From Mycobacterium sp. SVM_VP21 (GTDB taxonomy: Bacteria; Actinomycetota; Actinomycetes; Mycobacteriales; Mycobacteriaceae), in assembly GCA_024758765.1 (NCBI GenBank), contig CP101406.1, positions 3,534,001-3,598,000 on the forward strand: a DNA stretch of 64,000 nt. Direction: 5' to 3'. The notes under the pieces were generated by a model. The model was given only the letters and a program-made list of their open reading frames with translations, searched no databases and was not told the origin of the DNA. The position numbers were made by a program, and so were the translations under genes. Of this stretch, positions 35,430 to 44,564 are shown piece after piece. Each line of letters opens with the position of its first letter. Within the stretch, counting starts at the first letter, position 1.

Positions 35430-35765
35430 ATGGGAGATCGTCCTGGTCGAGGAGGTGGACGCGTGGTTCCTCTCCCTCCCGGCGACGACCGCTGAAGCGG
35501 TGCCATCGATTACCTGCAGGCCTACGGCCCCACGGCCGGGAGACCGCTGGTGGACCGAATCAAGGGGTCGAAGGATCACCACCACATGAAGCAGTTGCGA
35601 CCGGCCGGGACCAGCATCCGGGTGCTGTTCATTTTCGACCCGCACCGGCAAGCGATCCTGCTCGTCGGCGGCGACAAGGCAGGCGAGTGGAAACAGTGGT
35701 ACTCGGACAACATCCCCATCGCAGAACAACGCTACGAAAACTGGCTGAAATCAGGAGGTGAATGA
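35430..35765 (+). pseudogene. decayed HigB/RelE-type (Gp49) toxin gene
   Basis: Toxin-like sequence is spread over more than one frame. EIVLVEEVDAWFLSLPATT is read in one frame from 35434, but the nearest ATG (35430) is out of phase with it. At about 35502-35504 the frame shifts again, after which AIDYLQAYGPTAGRPLVDR, then HHHMKQLRPAGTSIRVLFIF and DKAGEWKQWYSDNIPIAEQR run to a stop. HigB-family toxins cleave mRNA at the ribosome and need the N-terminal strand and helix, so the product is unlikely to be active unless a start inside the last segment (GTG at 35550) gives a stable fragment. The antitoxin gene follows 1 bp later. Confidence 0.75.
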
Positions 35766-35766
35766 C

Positions 35767-36090
35767 ATGGCTCGCAACTGGCGCGAGATCCGTGCTGAGG
35801 CGGTGTCGAGCGGACTTCTCGACCCGCAGCGCGTCGAGAACGTGCGTAAGGAAGCCGAGGAGGCAGTGCACGCTCATCGCCTCGCCGAGCTACGCAAGAC
35901 GCTAGGCATGTTGAGGCAGGCTGACATCGCCAGCCGAATGGGCGTGTCCCAGGCCCGGGTATCCAAGCTCGAACGCGGCGACCTCTCGCATACCGAACTA
36001 GGCACACTGCAGTCCTACGTCGCTGCGCTCGGCGGGAGACTTACCGTGACTGCGTCTTTCGGCTCGGAGTCGATTGAACTGAGCACGTAG
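35767..36090 (+). CDS. higA: HigA-type Xre-family antitoxin (orphaned)
   Basis: This intact 107-residue protein has an N-terminal helical part (RNWREIRAEAVSSG ... EAEEAVHAHRLAELRKTLG) and a helix-turn-helix (RQADIASRMGVSQARVSKLE, about residues 55-75), followed by GDLSHTELGTLQSYVAALGG. This build matches mycobacterial antitoxins of the toxin-first HigBA class (for example Rv2021c). GGAGGTG before the ATG overlaps the end of the toxin frame. With the toxin broken, it may persist as an autoregulator or as an anti-addiction protein against related toxins. Confidence 0.85.
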   Translation: MARNWREIRAEAVSSGLLDPQRVENVRKEAEEAVHAHRLAELRKTLGMLRQADIASRMGVSQARVSKLERGDLSHTELGTLQSYVAALGGRLTVTASFGSESIELST

Positions 36091-36156
36091 GCACAGTCGA
36101 TCCCAGTTATCTGGCGGCGTTTCGTTTCGGCCGTTCAGCGGAGAGGAGACAGCACC

Positions 36157-36327
36157 ATGAAAGCCCTGCCTCCGAGCACAGCGGCGGGGACACGCACCGG
36201 GAAGGACTCTCTCACCGGCGGTGGATACCCCGCCGGACCGAAGCCGACCGAAGGCGTACCGCCTGTACCTGCGGGCCTAAGGACGCCCCGTACCTTGTCG
36301 CCACAAGGCAAGCGCCCAACGGTGTGA
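36157..36327 (+). CDS. possible 56-residue small protein
   Basis: I do not recognise this. The frame begins at an ATG (MKALPPSTAAGTRTGK) with a good GAGAGGAGA ribosome site seven bases upstream and runs 56 codons, rich in Pro, Gly, Thr and Lys. No hydrophobic helix or known motif is seen. It follows higA by 66 bp. The rest of the surrounding 430 bp between higA and the MarR gene shows nothing else. Confidence 0.35.
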   Translation: MKALPPSTAAGTRTGKDSLTGGGYPAGPKPTEGVPPVPAGLRTPRTLSPQGKRPTV

Positions 36328-36526
36328 CGGCCGAGAGCGACCTCGGCACGGTCAACGATCCGAAGATTGCGGGTCGTATGCGGCCCTTTGTCGTCGATTT
36401 TGGCAATTGGGTGCCGTATTTGGCCCTCTAAGTCTCAAGGTTGGCGCAAGGGCCGAGTCCCAGGAAACACGCGGCGCCCGAGCTTCTCGGCGTATCCGCC
36501 CGCCGCAGCTTGGCCCAATCAACCCC

Positions 36527-37027
36527 TCAACGCCCCGTTCCCCCAGTCTGTTTCAGCGCCTCGCCGATCTGGCGGCAACTGGTGGCCATGGCTGTCATCT
36601 GGGGTCGGGTCAGTTGTCCCAGAAAGTGGGTGCGGACCTGATTGGCGTAGGTGATCATGGCTTGTTCCAACGACGTTCGCCCCACAGTGGTGATGGCGAC
36701 CAGCACACAGCGGCGATCATCGGGGCTGACCGTGCGCAGCACCAGACCGCGGACCCCGAGTCGTTTGATTTGTCGGGTGAGTCGGGGCGCCGGCACCGAC
36801 AGCGCCTCGGCCAGTACACCCATCTGGACCGTGCCGCCCGCGGCGTTGTCCAGGATCTCCAGCAAGTGCACGTCGACCAGCGACAGCTGGTGAGCATCGA
36901 TCAGGTGGCGATTGAGCATCGTGGTCATCCGCAAGACCGTCGCCAAGTAGTTCTGCCAGGACTTCTGTTCACGATGATCCAGCCCGCCCACGCCGCGGTG
37001 GGGGTGGCCCGCACCAACGCCGGCCAT
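36527..37027 (-). CDS. MarR-family transcriptional regulator
   Basis: This 166-residue winged-helix protein has YLATVLRMTTMLNRHLIDAH, the effector helix LSLVDVHLLEILDN, HTH QMGVLAEALSVPAPRLTRQI and wing VLRTVSPDDRRCVLVAITTVG, the last close to the canonical D-x-R-x5-T wing of MarR. It lies 22 bp downstream of the FAAL-type ligase gene on the same strand and probably controls it in response to a small lipophilic or aromatic ligand. The start ATG (MAGVGAG) is tentative; the conserved part begins about 20 residues later. Confidence 0.85.
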   Translation of the reverse strand: MAGVGAGHPHRGVGGLDHREQKSWQNYLATVLRMTTMLNRHLIDAHQLSLVDVHLLEILDNAAGGTVQMGVLAEALSVPAPRLTRQIKRLGVRGLVLRTVSPDDRRCVLVAITTVGRTSLEQAMITYANQVRTHFLGQLTRPQMTAMATSCRQIGEALKQTGGTGR

Positions 37028-37049
37028 CACCGGCCGCCTGATCCCCCAC

Positions 37050-38852
37050 TCACGGCCGTACTCCCCGGCGGCGGGCCGGTGCGGCGGCGGCGGCGAGTGC
37101 GACGACGTTGGCGGCCGGTGGCCCGAACGCCGGCCCGGGTGCCTGCCAGTGCGCCACCGGGTCCAGGGTGCCGTCGAGGTACTGCCAGCGGCACGCCACC
37201 CGCCGGATCTGCCCGTCAGGACTGCTGGGCAGGACGCTGGCTGGCACCAGCAGGATCGAATCCGCGCGAACGCCATGCTGATCGACCAGTGCCGACTGAA
37301 TCCGCGACACCAACAGGGCGAGCTCGTCCCCGTCGACGGTGCAGCTGATCTCCTGGACCACCACCAGAGCCTCGGCGTCGTCGGCGAACACCGCGCCTCG
37401 CCCACTCAGCAACACCGCATGGCAGTCCTGCACCGTGGCTTCGATCTCGTTGGGGTAGTGGTGGACACCGCCCAACACGACCAGATCCGGGCAACGGCCG
37501 ATCACGCATAACTGCCCGCCATGAATGAAGCCGCGGTCCCCGGTCCGCAGGAACGGTCCCCCACCCCCGTCAGCCAGAAAGGCCTCGAAGATCCGATCCG
37601 TCTGCGCCGGCGCCCCCCAATAGCCTTGGGCCACACCGGGCCCGGCCACCCAGATCTCCCCCACCTCATCGGGGCCGCATTCCAGGCGGGTGTCGGGGTC
37701 GACGATCACCACCGGCTGACGCGCACGCCCACACCCCAACACCGCAACCGCCCCCACGTCGTCGGGGGATGCGGGAGCGACCCACCCCGCACCCAGCCCC
37801 GCCCGATCCACCGAACACACCAACGGCCCCGGACTCTCCGCACCACCGGACACCAGCAGGGTTGCTTCCGCCAGCCCGTACACCGGCGTCAACGCTTGCC
37901 GCACAAACCCTGCCGGCGTGAACGCCTCAGCAAAGGCCTGCACGGTGGCCGCGCGCGCCGGCTCGACCCCGACGAGCACCGCCCTCGACAGGCTGGAGAG
38001 ATCCAGACCCGCACGCTGGGCCGCGGTACTGCGCTGCACGACGAGCCGATAGGCGAAATCCGGGGCCACCGTCGCCGTGGCCCGCCACCGCGACACCGCC
38101 TCCAACCAGCGCATCGGGTTCTGCATAAACGCCGACGGCGCCATCAACACCGTGCTGGCACCCAAGAAAATCCCCGTCAGCACCACACCGATCAAGCCCC
38201 ACACCGAATGCGTCGGCAACCACGACACCACCACATCCCGGTCATCGCCTAACCCCGCCGCGCCAACAGCGTCCAGGTTGGCCATCACATTCTCGTGCGT
38301 GCACACCACGCCTTTCGGGGAGCACGTCGTTCCCGCCGGATACGCGATTACCGCGACACTGTCGGAGTCGACCACCGGCGCCGCCCACGCATCGGCATCA
38401 CTCTCCTCGGGGCCACACCACACCAGCGGGGCCCCATGGGCTGAGCCGGCGATGGCGTCCACCGCCGAGCGCACCGCAGCCGGCATCTGTGGCGATGCCA
38501 CCGCGAAACCCACCCCGGCATCGGCGATCACCGCCGCCAGGCGCGGGCTCAGCTGCTCGGCCACCGGCACCGCCACCGCCCCGGCATACCAACACCCGAA
38601 AACACCGGCAATGCCGTCCAATCCGGGCCGGCACACCACCAACACCCGCGAACCAGCACCAGCCCCCAACCGCTGCAACCCCGCCCCGATCGCCCGCGCC
38701 CGAGCATCCAATTCCCGAAACGTCACCGCGCAGCCATCACGACCATCACCGTGATAGGAGTAACTGAACGCGGTCTTCTCCCCACACCGCGCCGCCTGCT
38801 GACGCAACAACTCCACCAGGGTGTCCGCGGTCGGCACCACATGTCCCCCCAT
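37050..38852 (-). CDS. fatty acyl-AMP ligase (FAAL)-like adenylate-forming enzyme
   Basis: This 600-residue member of the FadD/FAAL superfamily has A3-type loop AVIAYPAGTTCSPKGVVCTHENV (consensus YTSGSTxxPKGV), VSWLPTHSVWGLIGVVLTGI, VYGLAEATLLVSGG and TGDRGFIHGGQLCVIGRCPD followed by HHYPNEIEATVQ. The HYPxEIE version is characteristic of FAALs, which make acyl-adenylates and hand them to acyl carriers or PKS rather than to CoA. The P-loop substitutes Ala for the first Ser and Cys for Arg, which may slow adenylation. No PKS or carrier-protein gene is adjacent. The start ATG gives MGGHVVPTAD; an upstream Met adds nine residues. Confidence 0.82.
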   Translation of the reverse strand: MGGHVVPTADTLVELLRQQAARCGEKTAFSYSYHGDGRDGCAVTFRELDARARAIGAGLQRLGAGAGSRVLVVCRPGLDGIAGVFGCWYAGAVAVPVAEQLSPRLAAVIADAGVGFAVASPQMPAAVRSAVDAIAGSAHGAPLVWCGPEESDADAWAAPVVDSDSVAVIAYPAGTTCSPKGVVCTHENVMANLDAVGAAGLGDDRDVVVSWLPTHSVWGLIGVVLTGIFLGASTVLMAPSAFMQNPMRWLEAVSRWRATATVAPDFAYRLVVQRSTAAQRAGLDLSSLSRAVLVGVEPARAATVQAFAEAFTPAGFVRQALTPVYGLAEATLLVSGGAESPGPLVCSVDRAGLGAGWVAPASPDDVGAVAVLGCGRARQPVVIVDPDTRLECGPDEVGEIWVAGPGVAQGYWGAPAQTDRIFEAFLADGGGGPFLRTGDRGFIHGGQLCVIGRCPDLVVLGGVHHYPNEIEATVQDCHAVLLSGRGAVFADDAEALVVVQEISCTVDGDELALLVSRIQSALVDQHGVRADSILLVPASVLPSSPDGQIRRVACRWQYLDGTLDPVAHWQAPGPAFGPPAANVVALAAAAAPARRRGVRP

Positions 38853-38879
38853 CCGAGCCTGCCTCAACCCCGCGGACAC

Positions 38880-39203
38880 AGCGGGGACATCCGTTCCGGC
38901 AGCGGTGAGTCGCGGCGGGGCTCACACCACACGCAGGCCATCGGGAATCCTTCGCGAATCACGCCACAACGCATCGGGGACAAAACGCTGGAACAGATCC
39001 GGCGGCAACAACGTCTGTCGCGGCGAACATCGGACGGTGGCACCGACGGTGTGCAATCCAGGGGTGCCTGCCGCAACAGGAGATGACGTGCATCGACCTC
39101 ACCGACACCCTCCTGGCACACCGGGCCGGCGGCCGCCGGGCCCCAAGACCCGACGACCGCCAGCGTGGACGACTCCGTGAGCAGATTGGACAGTGTTCAC
39201 GGG
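38880..39203. other. gene-poor gap between the FAAL ligase and the PGRS gene
   Basis: This holds the upstream region of the ligase gene and the downstream region of the PGRS gene. Short frames exist but lack codon bias, ribosome sites or recognisable motifs. No clear terminator or operator was seen. Confidence 0.5.
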
Positions 39204-41942
39204 CTAGCCGGCTTTACCGTCGGCTCCCTTACTGCCGGTGGCACCCTGGCTGCCGTCGGGCTTGCCGGAGCCGGGCCCGCCACCGGCGCCACCCGCGCCG
39301 CCGGTACCGGGTGTCCCAGTCGTCCCGCTGCCGGTGGGGGTGCCGCTATTCCCGCCGGCACCACCGGTGCCGCCGGCCCCGCCGTCGGCGCCGGCTCCTT
39401 GGGACCCGTTGGCGCCGCTGGCGCTCACGCCGCCTGCGCCACCATCTCCGCCGGCGCCGCCGGTACCGCCAGTTCCGCCGGCGCCGCCGTCGAGGCCGTT
39501 GCCGGCCCTGTCCACACCACCCGCGCCGCCGTAGCCGCCGGTGCCACCTTCGCCGCCCAGACCGCCGGCGCCGCCCACACCGCCGGCACCGGAGCCCGAC
39601 GTGCCCCCGGCACCACCGGCACCGCCGGCACCGCCGGTCCCACCGGTATCCCCAGTGGCGCCCGCCGCGTTCGGCACACCGCCGGCACCGTGATAGCCGT
39701 ACCCGCCCGCCCCGCCGGTCCCACCGGTACCGCCAGCACCACCATCGGCAGCCCGGGCCCCGTCACCACCGGCACCACCGGTACCGCCGACACCCCCGGC
39801 CTGGCCGGTACCACCAGACCCGCCAGCACCACCAGCGCCACCATTACCGGCGTGACTGGCGCCGAGGCGCAGGTCGTTGGTCGGGATCGGCGTGCCACCG
39901 CTGTCACCGCCACGACCGCCGGCGCCACCGGCGGCACCGGCCGAACCTGCCGCGGAAATGCCCGTTCCGGAACCGCCGAGACCTCCGGCGCCACCGCTCC
40001 CGCCGATAGCCGTACCGTAACCGCCCGCACCCCCAGCACCGCCGTCACCCGCGGGATGATTTCCATATTCACCGCCGCGACCGCCGGCACCGCCGTTGCC
40101 GCCCACGCTGACAACGTCGCTGCCGCTCGCGCCTGCGCCACCGGAGCCGCCGGCGCCGCCCGCGCCGCCTTCCACCGAGAAGCCGCCCGCACCGCCGTTA
40201 CCGCCCTTACTGAAGATTGTGCCCGCCGAGAAATGCTCGCCGTTGGCATCGTCCCAGCCGGTACTGGTGCCCCCAGCACCACCGGCACCCCCAACAGTGC
40301 CGCCAGGCCCGCCGGCGCCGCCATTACCCCCGGCGTACGTACCGGTACCGCCGGCACCACCGTTGCCACCGTCACCTAAGCCTCCGTGCCCTCTACCAGC
40401 CTGTCCACCGGCACCACCGGCACCACCGGAGGTCTGGACGGTGTCGTTGCCGGTAGCAGCGTTGCCGCCGTTACCACCGTCACCGCCGGCACCGCCGACA
40501 GCATTACTTGGGGCAAGGCCGAAGGCCACGGAGGCGTTGCCTTTACCGCCCGCGCCGCCGGCACCGCCTTTACCGTCGGTGGCGTAGCCACCGTTACCGC
40601 CGTTTCCACCGGCGCCACCGGTGCCGGCGGGTTCGGTCGCAGTACTTGCGCTCTGGCCACCTTCCCCGCCGGCGCCGCCCGCGCCGCCGTTGAGGCCGGC
40701 ACCGCCATTCCCGCCGGCACCACCGGTGCCGCCCGCACCGGCCCCGTAGGAAAAGGGGCCCCAGCCACCCTCACCGCCCGCGCCGCCGTTGCCTTGGTAG
40801 ACGCCATCGACTTGGTATGCATTGCCGCCGGCGCCGCCCGCGCCGGAAATGAGGGTGGTGCCGGATGCGCCCTGCCGTCCCAAGGAGAAACTCGAACCCG
40901 TGGCGCCGCCAACCCTGCCAGCACCGGCATCACCGCCATCGCCACCCACACCGCCGTTGACGTGGGCGGCGATGCCGACCGCGCCCGCACCGCCATAGCC
41001 TGCGGCACCCCCGTCGCCTCCGTTGCCCCCGTCACCGAAGACGAACCCGCCCCGACCGCCGTAGCCACCGTAGCCACCGCCAGTGCCGTCACCGCCGGCG
41101 CCGTTGCCCCCGTCGGCGAAGCTACCGGCGGCACCGTTGAGTCCCTGACCGCCCGCGCCGCCATTCCCGCCGTTGCCGAACAGCCAGCCAGACGCATCGC
41201 CGCCATTACCGCCAGTGCCCCCGTAGCCGTGTTGGCCGCCTTGGCCAGGAATACTCGCCATACCGTTACCGCCGCTACCGCCAGCACCGCCGTTGCCCAT
41301 CACAACACCGCCGGCACCACCGTTGCCGCCAGCTCCGCCAGCACCGCCATCACCGCCGGCCCCACCGTCACCGATCAGCCCCGGCGCGTTGCCGCCGGCA
41401 CCACCGGCCACACCCGGGTCTGCGGCGGCGTCATAGCCGGTCCCGCCATTGCCGAACAACAATCCACCGGCACCACCATTGGGATCGGTCGCCGTCCCGT
41501 TGGTACCGTTGCCGATCAAATACACCCCGAACGCGGTGTTGATGCTCTTGTCGACCTGCTCCCCCAACGGACTGGTGATCCACGCCTGCAAACCAGTATT
41601 GATAGGGGCGTAGATCCACTGGTCGAACAACTGCGTGTAGTCAACCGACGCCGAACCACTTGTTGCCGCCGCCGCACTATCGGCGGCGAACGTGGGATCA
41701 AAACTGCCCACCAACGAGCTCAGATCCGCACCCCACGCCGGATCCACACTCGACAACGAATCAATAATCGGATCGAAGAAAAGGTCCTCAATATCGGCCC
41801 TGGCCGACGGGACCGCCGCCAGCGGACTCATCCCGAAGGCCAAAAACGCGCCCACCGCACCACCGGAGCCAATCGCCCGACTACGGCGCCGCCCTTTCGT
41901 GTAGTGAGCACCATGCTTGCTGGGGGTGTGACGACGACTCAT
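39204..41942 (-). CDS. exported PE-less PGRS (glycine-rich repeat) protein
   Basis: This 912-residue protein has a cationic N-terminus ([13 protein letters not shown]), a hydrophobic signal ([21 protein letters not shown], AxA cleavage before DIEDLFF) and about 100 residues of unique sequence ending in [20 protein letters not shown]. That segment and the next LLFGNGGTG are the linker seen in PE_PGRS proteins, but the PE domain with its secretion motif is absent. From about residue 155 to the end it is GGAGG/GNGG tandem repeats, which in structures of related PGRS proteins form a polyglycine-II-type sheet. Export is therefore predicted by Sec rather than by ESX. It begins 72 bp after the GjpA-family gene on the same strand. 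Confidence 0.85.
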   Translation of the reverse strand: MSRRHTPSKHGAHYTKGRRRSRAIGSGGAVGAFLAFGMSPLAAVPSARADIEDLFFDPIIDSLSSVDPAWGADLSSLVGSFDPTFAADSAAAATSGSASVDYTQLFDQWIYAPINTGLQAWITSPLGEQVDKSINTAFGVYLIGNGTNGTATDPNGGAGGLLFGNGGTGYDAAADPGVAGGAGGNAPGLIGDGGAGGDGGAGGAGGNGGAGGVVMGNGGAGGSGGNGMASIPGQGGQHGYGGTGGNGGDASGWLFGNGGNGGAGGQGLNGAAGSFADGGNGAGGDGTGGGYGGYGGRGGFVFGDGGNGGDGGAAGYGGAGAVGIAAHVNGGVGGDGGDAGAGRVGGATGSSFSLGRQGASGTTLISGAGGAGGNAYQVDGVYQGNGGAGGEGGWGPFSYGAGAGGTGGAGGNGGAGLNGGAGGAGGEGGQSASTATEPAGTGGAGGNGGNGGYATDGKGGAGGAGGKGNASVAFGLAPSNAVGGAGGDGGNGGNAATGNDTVQTSGGAGGAGGQAGRGHGGLGDGGNGGAGGTGTYAGGNGGAGGPGGTVGGAGGAGGTSTGWDDANGEHFSAGTIFSKGGNGGAGGFSVEGGAGGAGGSGGAGASGSDVVSVGGNGGAGGRGGEYGNHPAGDGGAGGAGGYGTAIGGSGGAGGLGGSGTGISAAGSAGAAGGAGGRGGDSGGTPIPTNDLRLGASHAGNGGAGGAGGSGGTGQAGGVGGTGGAGGDGARAADGGAGGTGGTGGAGGYGYHGAGGVPNAAGATGDTGGTGGAGGAGGAGGTSGSGAGGVGGAGGLGGEGGTGGYGGAGGVDRAGNGLDGGAGGTGGTGGAGGDGGAGGVSASGANGSQGAGADGGAGGTGGAGGNSGTPTGSGTTGTPGTGGAGGAGGGPGSGKPDGSQGATGSKGADGKAG

Positions 41943-42014
41943 GTGCGGAAAACCTTTCGTATAAACAGCCCGATCCGGGCAGAGGAAGCTTCAGGAGGGG
42001 AGTTGTTCGGCCGC

Positions 42015-43151
42015 TCACAAGGCGGCAAGAAGGTCCTGCCAGACGGTGGACACATCCGCGGCCATCGAGCCCGCAGAACCCCCATCAAAGAAATCCGTCG
42101 GAATCGTCGGCAAGGTGACATCGGCCAACGGCGACCCCGACCCATGCCAACCCAACAACGCCGCAATGGTCTGCGCCCACCCCTCCCAAGCCCCCAACGG
42201 ACCCACCGGCTGGCTGGGAGCATCAAGGGTCTGAATGGCGGGGACACCGGTGAAGTTGATGCCCACACTGTTGAAGATCGACCCACCGACCCCCGGGTCA
42301 GCGTTGTGGCCTACGCTGCCGGGGCTGAGCAGCCCGCCGAACCCGATATCCAGATTGGCCATGGCCATCCCCTTCGGGAATAGGCCCAAGCCGTTGATCG
42401 TCGGCAGCAGGCTGTCAAGGTTGAGGGTGGCGCCATTGAAATAGCCGCCGACCATATTGGCCAACGTCTCATTCAGGCTGTCGCCGGCGCTGATGCTGTT
42501 GGCCAACGCCACCCACGGGCTGATCTCGGGGCCCAGCATGCCCATGATGATCCCGCTGGCCGGTGACCCGAGAAAATTAACAATGGGGATAGCGGCTGCC
42601 TGCTCGCCGGCCGGAATATAGCCGGGGATCTCCGAGAAAAGCTCCGCATGGCCCGGGCTGATGCTGCCGATGCCGTCGAGGGTGTGCGCAAGGACGATAT
42701 TCGTGGTGGCCGTGTCGGCGTTTTGCAGCCCGTAGCCCGTCGTCACCGCATTCAGGTTCGCCTGTATCTGCTGCATCGAGGCGTTGATGCTCGTCGGGTC
42801 GTTGAACCAGTCCTGCAGGTAGCCCGACATATTGGCGATGAACTGCTGCCATCCGATAGCGGGAGCCTCGAAGAAAGTGTTGAGCAGCTTCGTGCTGTTT
42901 TCCGACGCGGTATTGAACACATCGACCCACGGGGTGAGCAGACCGGACTCGCCGGACGTCAGGGTCACCTCACGCGCGGTGGCCGGCGAGGGCGCATACC
43001 CCACACCGGTGGCCACACCCGCGACTAGGCCGGCCCCCAGCATGCAGACACCGGCAATGGCGAAGGGGCGGAGCATGGTTGGGCAGGAAGACGCCCCGGC
43101 CGCAGTGCGCGGTGCTGCGCACACGGGCGTCGGCGTGTATGGAGAAGCCAT
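42015..43151 (-). CDS. gjpA: GjpA-family outer-membrane porin-like protein
   Basis: This 378-residue exported protein shows a hydrophobic signal (LRPFAIAGVCMLGAGLVAGVATG). It then carries the block shared by proteins annotated as GjpA in mycobacteria: TPWVDVFNTASENSTKLLN, WQQFIANMSGYLQDWFNDP, ASPASGIIMG-like SPASGIIMGMLGPEISPWVA and FNGATLNLDSLLPTINGLG. The name derives from a channel-forming protein of Gordonia jacobaea; pore activity in mycobacteria is not established. The ATG at MASPYTPTP was selected because GAAGGGA lies upstream; an in-frame extension of 33 codons exists. It is likely to be co-transcribed with the PGRS gene. Confidence 0.8.
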   Translation of the reverse strand: MASPYTPTPVCAAPRTAAGASSCPTMLRPFAIAGVCMLGAGLVAGVATGVGYAPSPATAREVTLTSGESGLLTPWVDVFNTASENSTKLLNTFFEAPAIGWQQFIANMSGYLQDWFNDPTSINASMQQIQANLNAVTTGYGLQNADTATTNIVLAHTLDGIGSISPGHAELFSEIPGYIPAGEQAAAIPIVNFLGSPASGIIMGMLGPEISPWVALANSISAGDSLNETLANMVGGYFNGATLNLDSLLPTINGLGLFPKGMAMANLDIGFGGLLSPGSVGHNADPGVGGSIFNSVGINFTGVPAIQTLDAPSQPVGPLGAWEGWAQTIAALLGWHGSGSPLADVTLPTIPTDFFDGGSAGSMAADVSTVWQDLLAAL

Positions 43152-43250
43152 GGATGGTGTCCCTTCGCTGTGGTGAGTGGATGCGCTGACCGTCATGGCC
43201 GAACCGAGCGAAGCCGAGCGGCCGGTATTGGTACCGCGTGACAGATTCAC

Positions 43251-43666
43251 GACGCCCCCTCCGATCGGTCTCGGCTCAGGCCAGCCAAGGTGTTCGCCAG
43301 TAAATCTGAGGGGTACGCACTTTTCGATAGCTTGCTCTTAATTCGTCTCCCAGGTTTCAGACTGAGCAACGCCTAACAACGCCAATATCATTGCCAATAC
43401 TAGTGATTGACTCATACCAGCAAATTTTAAATGCCCTACTAGTAGTTCAAAATGGAACTTGCTGAGCCGACGGCACCGAAGCACGTTCGATCCGCTGGAA
43501 ATGATTTGCTGCGAATCAGCTATTCGCGTTCAGCACAGATGATTACGCAGTATGACTGTTAGCTGTACCGGCCAAGCAGCAGGCAGGTGCGGGCACGCCG
43601 CTCCCCTGCGCATCACTTCATTGAGGACGCCCGCACAGGGGCGCCACCTGATGACAAGGAAAGGAG
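43251..43666. other. AT-rich intergenic region with a hairpin
   Basis: About 400 bp lacks a credible gene and is far richer in A and T than its flanks (for example AGCAAATTTTAAATG). It separates the GjpA/PGRS unit from the hydrolase unit and probably holds the gjpA promoter. Near its right end GTGCGGGC (43587-43594) and GCCCGCAC (43629-43636) form a perfect 8-bp inverted repeat that could end transcripts from the hydrolase gene. Confidence 0.45.
43587..43636 (-). terminator. possible terminator hairpin downstream of the hydrolase gene
   Basis: The perfect GTGCGGGC/GCCCGCAC stem has a 34-base loop that itself contains part of an overlapping CCCCTG/CAGGGG pair. It starts about 30 bp after the hydrolase stop. 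No U-tract follows, as is usual for mycobacterial terminators, and the long loop weakens the call. Confidence 0.3.
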
Positions 43667-44551
43667 TTACCCCAGCAGACGCAGCACGCCGTCGGTGAAG
43701 GCCTGCGGGTCCTCGATCTGCGGATAGTGGCCCAGCCCGGGCAGCTCAACGACGTCGGCCGCCGGACGCAGCTGCCGCAGGCCATCCAGCACATTGGTGG
43801 TGGCCACCGGATCGCCCAGCCCCCATACGAAACCCAGCGGCTTGGGCCAGTCACGCACCGCACCGTGCCAGCGCTGCGCATGCTTCACCCGCTCGTCGAG
43901 GTAGGCACAGAGCAGGTGCGCGATCCGGTTTCCGCCGTTGTGGGTCAACAGGGCCCACTGCGCGGCGGCCTCATCCGGCGTGAGCGGATGGTCGGTGCTG
44001 AATAACTGGCCGAACCCGCGCTCGAAACTGCGCCGGTTGGTCAACCGGGCCGCGATAGCACCGAACGGGCCGCGCAATATCTTCTGAATCGGGCGCAGGC
44101 TGGCCCGCTCCAGGATCACACTGCCGTTGGTCAGCACCGCGCGTTGCAGGTCGAAGGTCAGCGTGCCCTCGATGTCGCGGGCCAGCAGTTCGGTGGCTAC
44201 CGAGGTGCCCATGTCGTGGGCCGCCAACACCACCGGTCCGCTGATAGCCGATTCGACCACCTGCTGCACCAGGTCGGCCTGCTCGAACAGGCTGTAGCGA
44301 TGCGGGCGCGGCTTGTCCGACAAGCCGAACCCGAGGAAGTCCATCGTCATCCAAGACCGGCCGGCAAGCCGGGCCACGACCGCCCGGAAATCATAGGAGC
44401 AGGACGGAAAACCATGCAGCAGTAGCACCGTCGGCCCGTCCCCGGCTCCTGATCGAACAAACACCCGGCCCGCGGCGCCCGACACCCACCGGCCACCGTC
44501 TTGCCACTCACGCACACTGTTGGGCCATGCCATGTTCGCCATCGCGGTCAT
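43667..44551 (-). CDS. alpha/beta hydrolase of the epoxide hydrolase/haloalkane dehalogenase type
   Basis: This 294-residue protein has the oxyanion segment LLLHGFPSCSYDF and the nucleophile elbow VVLAAHDMGTSVATEL, in which the nucleophile is Asp (HDMG), as in epoxide hydrolases and haloalkane dehalogenases. FVWGLGDPVAT follows with a second acidic residue, then catalytic His in PGLGHYPQIEDP. An Asp nucleophile makes a simple esterase unlikely. It would open epoxides or dehalogenate lipophilic compounds in the cytosol. It ends a run of three minus-strand genes starting with the histidine-phosphatase-like pair. The start may be three codons further in. Confidence 0.85.
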   Translation of the reverse strand: MTAMANMAWPNSVREWQDGGRWVSGAAGRVFVRSGAGDGPTVLLLHGFPSCSYDFRAVVARLAGRSWMTMDFLGFGLSDKPRPHRYSLFEQADLVQQVVESAISGPVVLAAHDMGTSVATELLARDIEGTLTFDLQRAVLTNGSVILERASLRPIQKILRGPFGAIAARLTNRRSFERGFGQLFSTDHPLTPDEAAAQWALLTHNGGNRIAHLLCAYLDERVKHAQRWHGAVRDWPKPLGFVWGLGDPVATTNVLDGLRQLRPAADVVELPGLGHYPQIEDPQAFTDGVLRLLG

Positions 44552-44564
44552 TGTGCGCTACGCC

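Noticed and set aside
39165..41300. Long opposite-strand frames rich in Gly/Ala/Pro/Arg across the PGRS gene
   Set aside because: They are by-products of the GGC/GCC repeat composition of the PGRS gene; they lack ribosome sites and change character with the repeat.
39240..41480. Regularly spaced short repeats suggestive of a CRISPR array
   Set aside because: The repeats are imperfect GGAGG-type codon repeats in an open coding frame with no constant repeat/spacer length and no cas genes.
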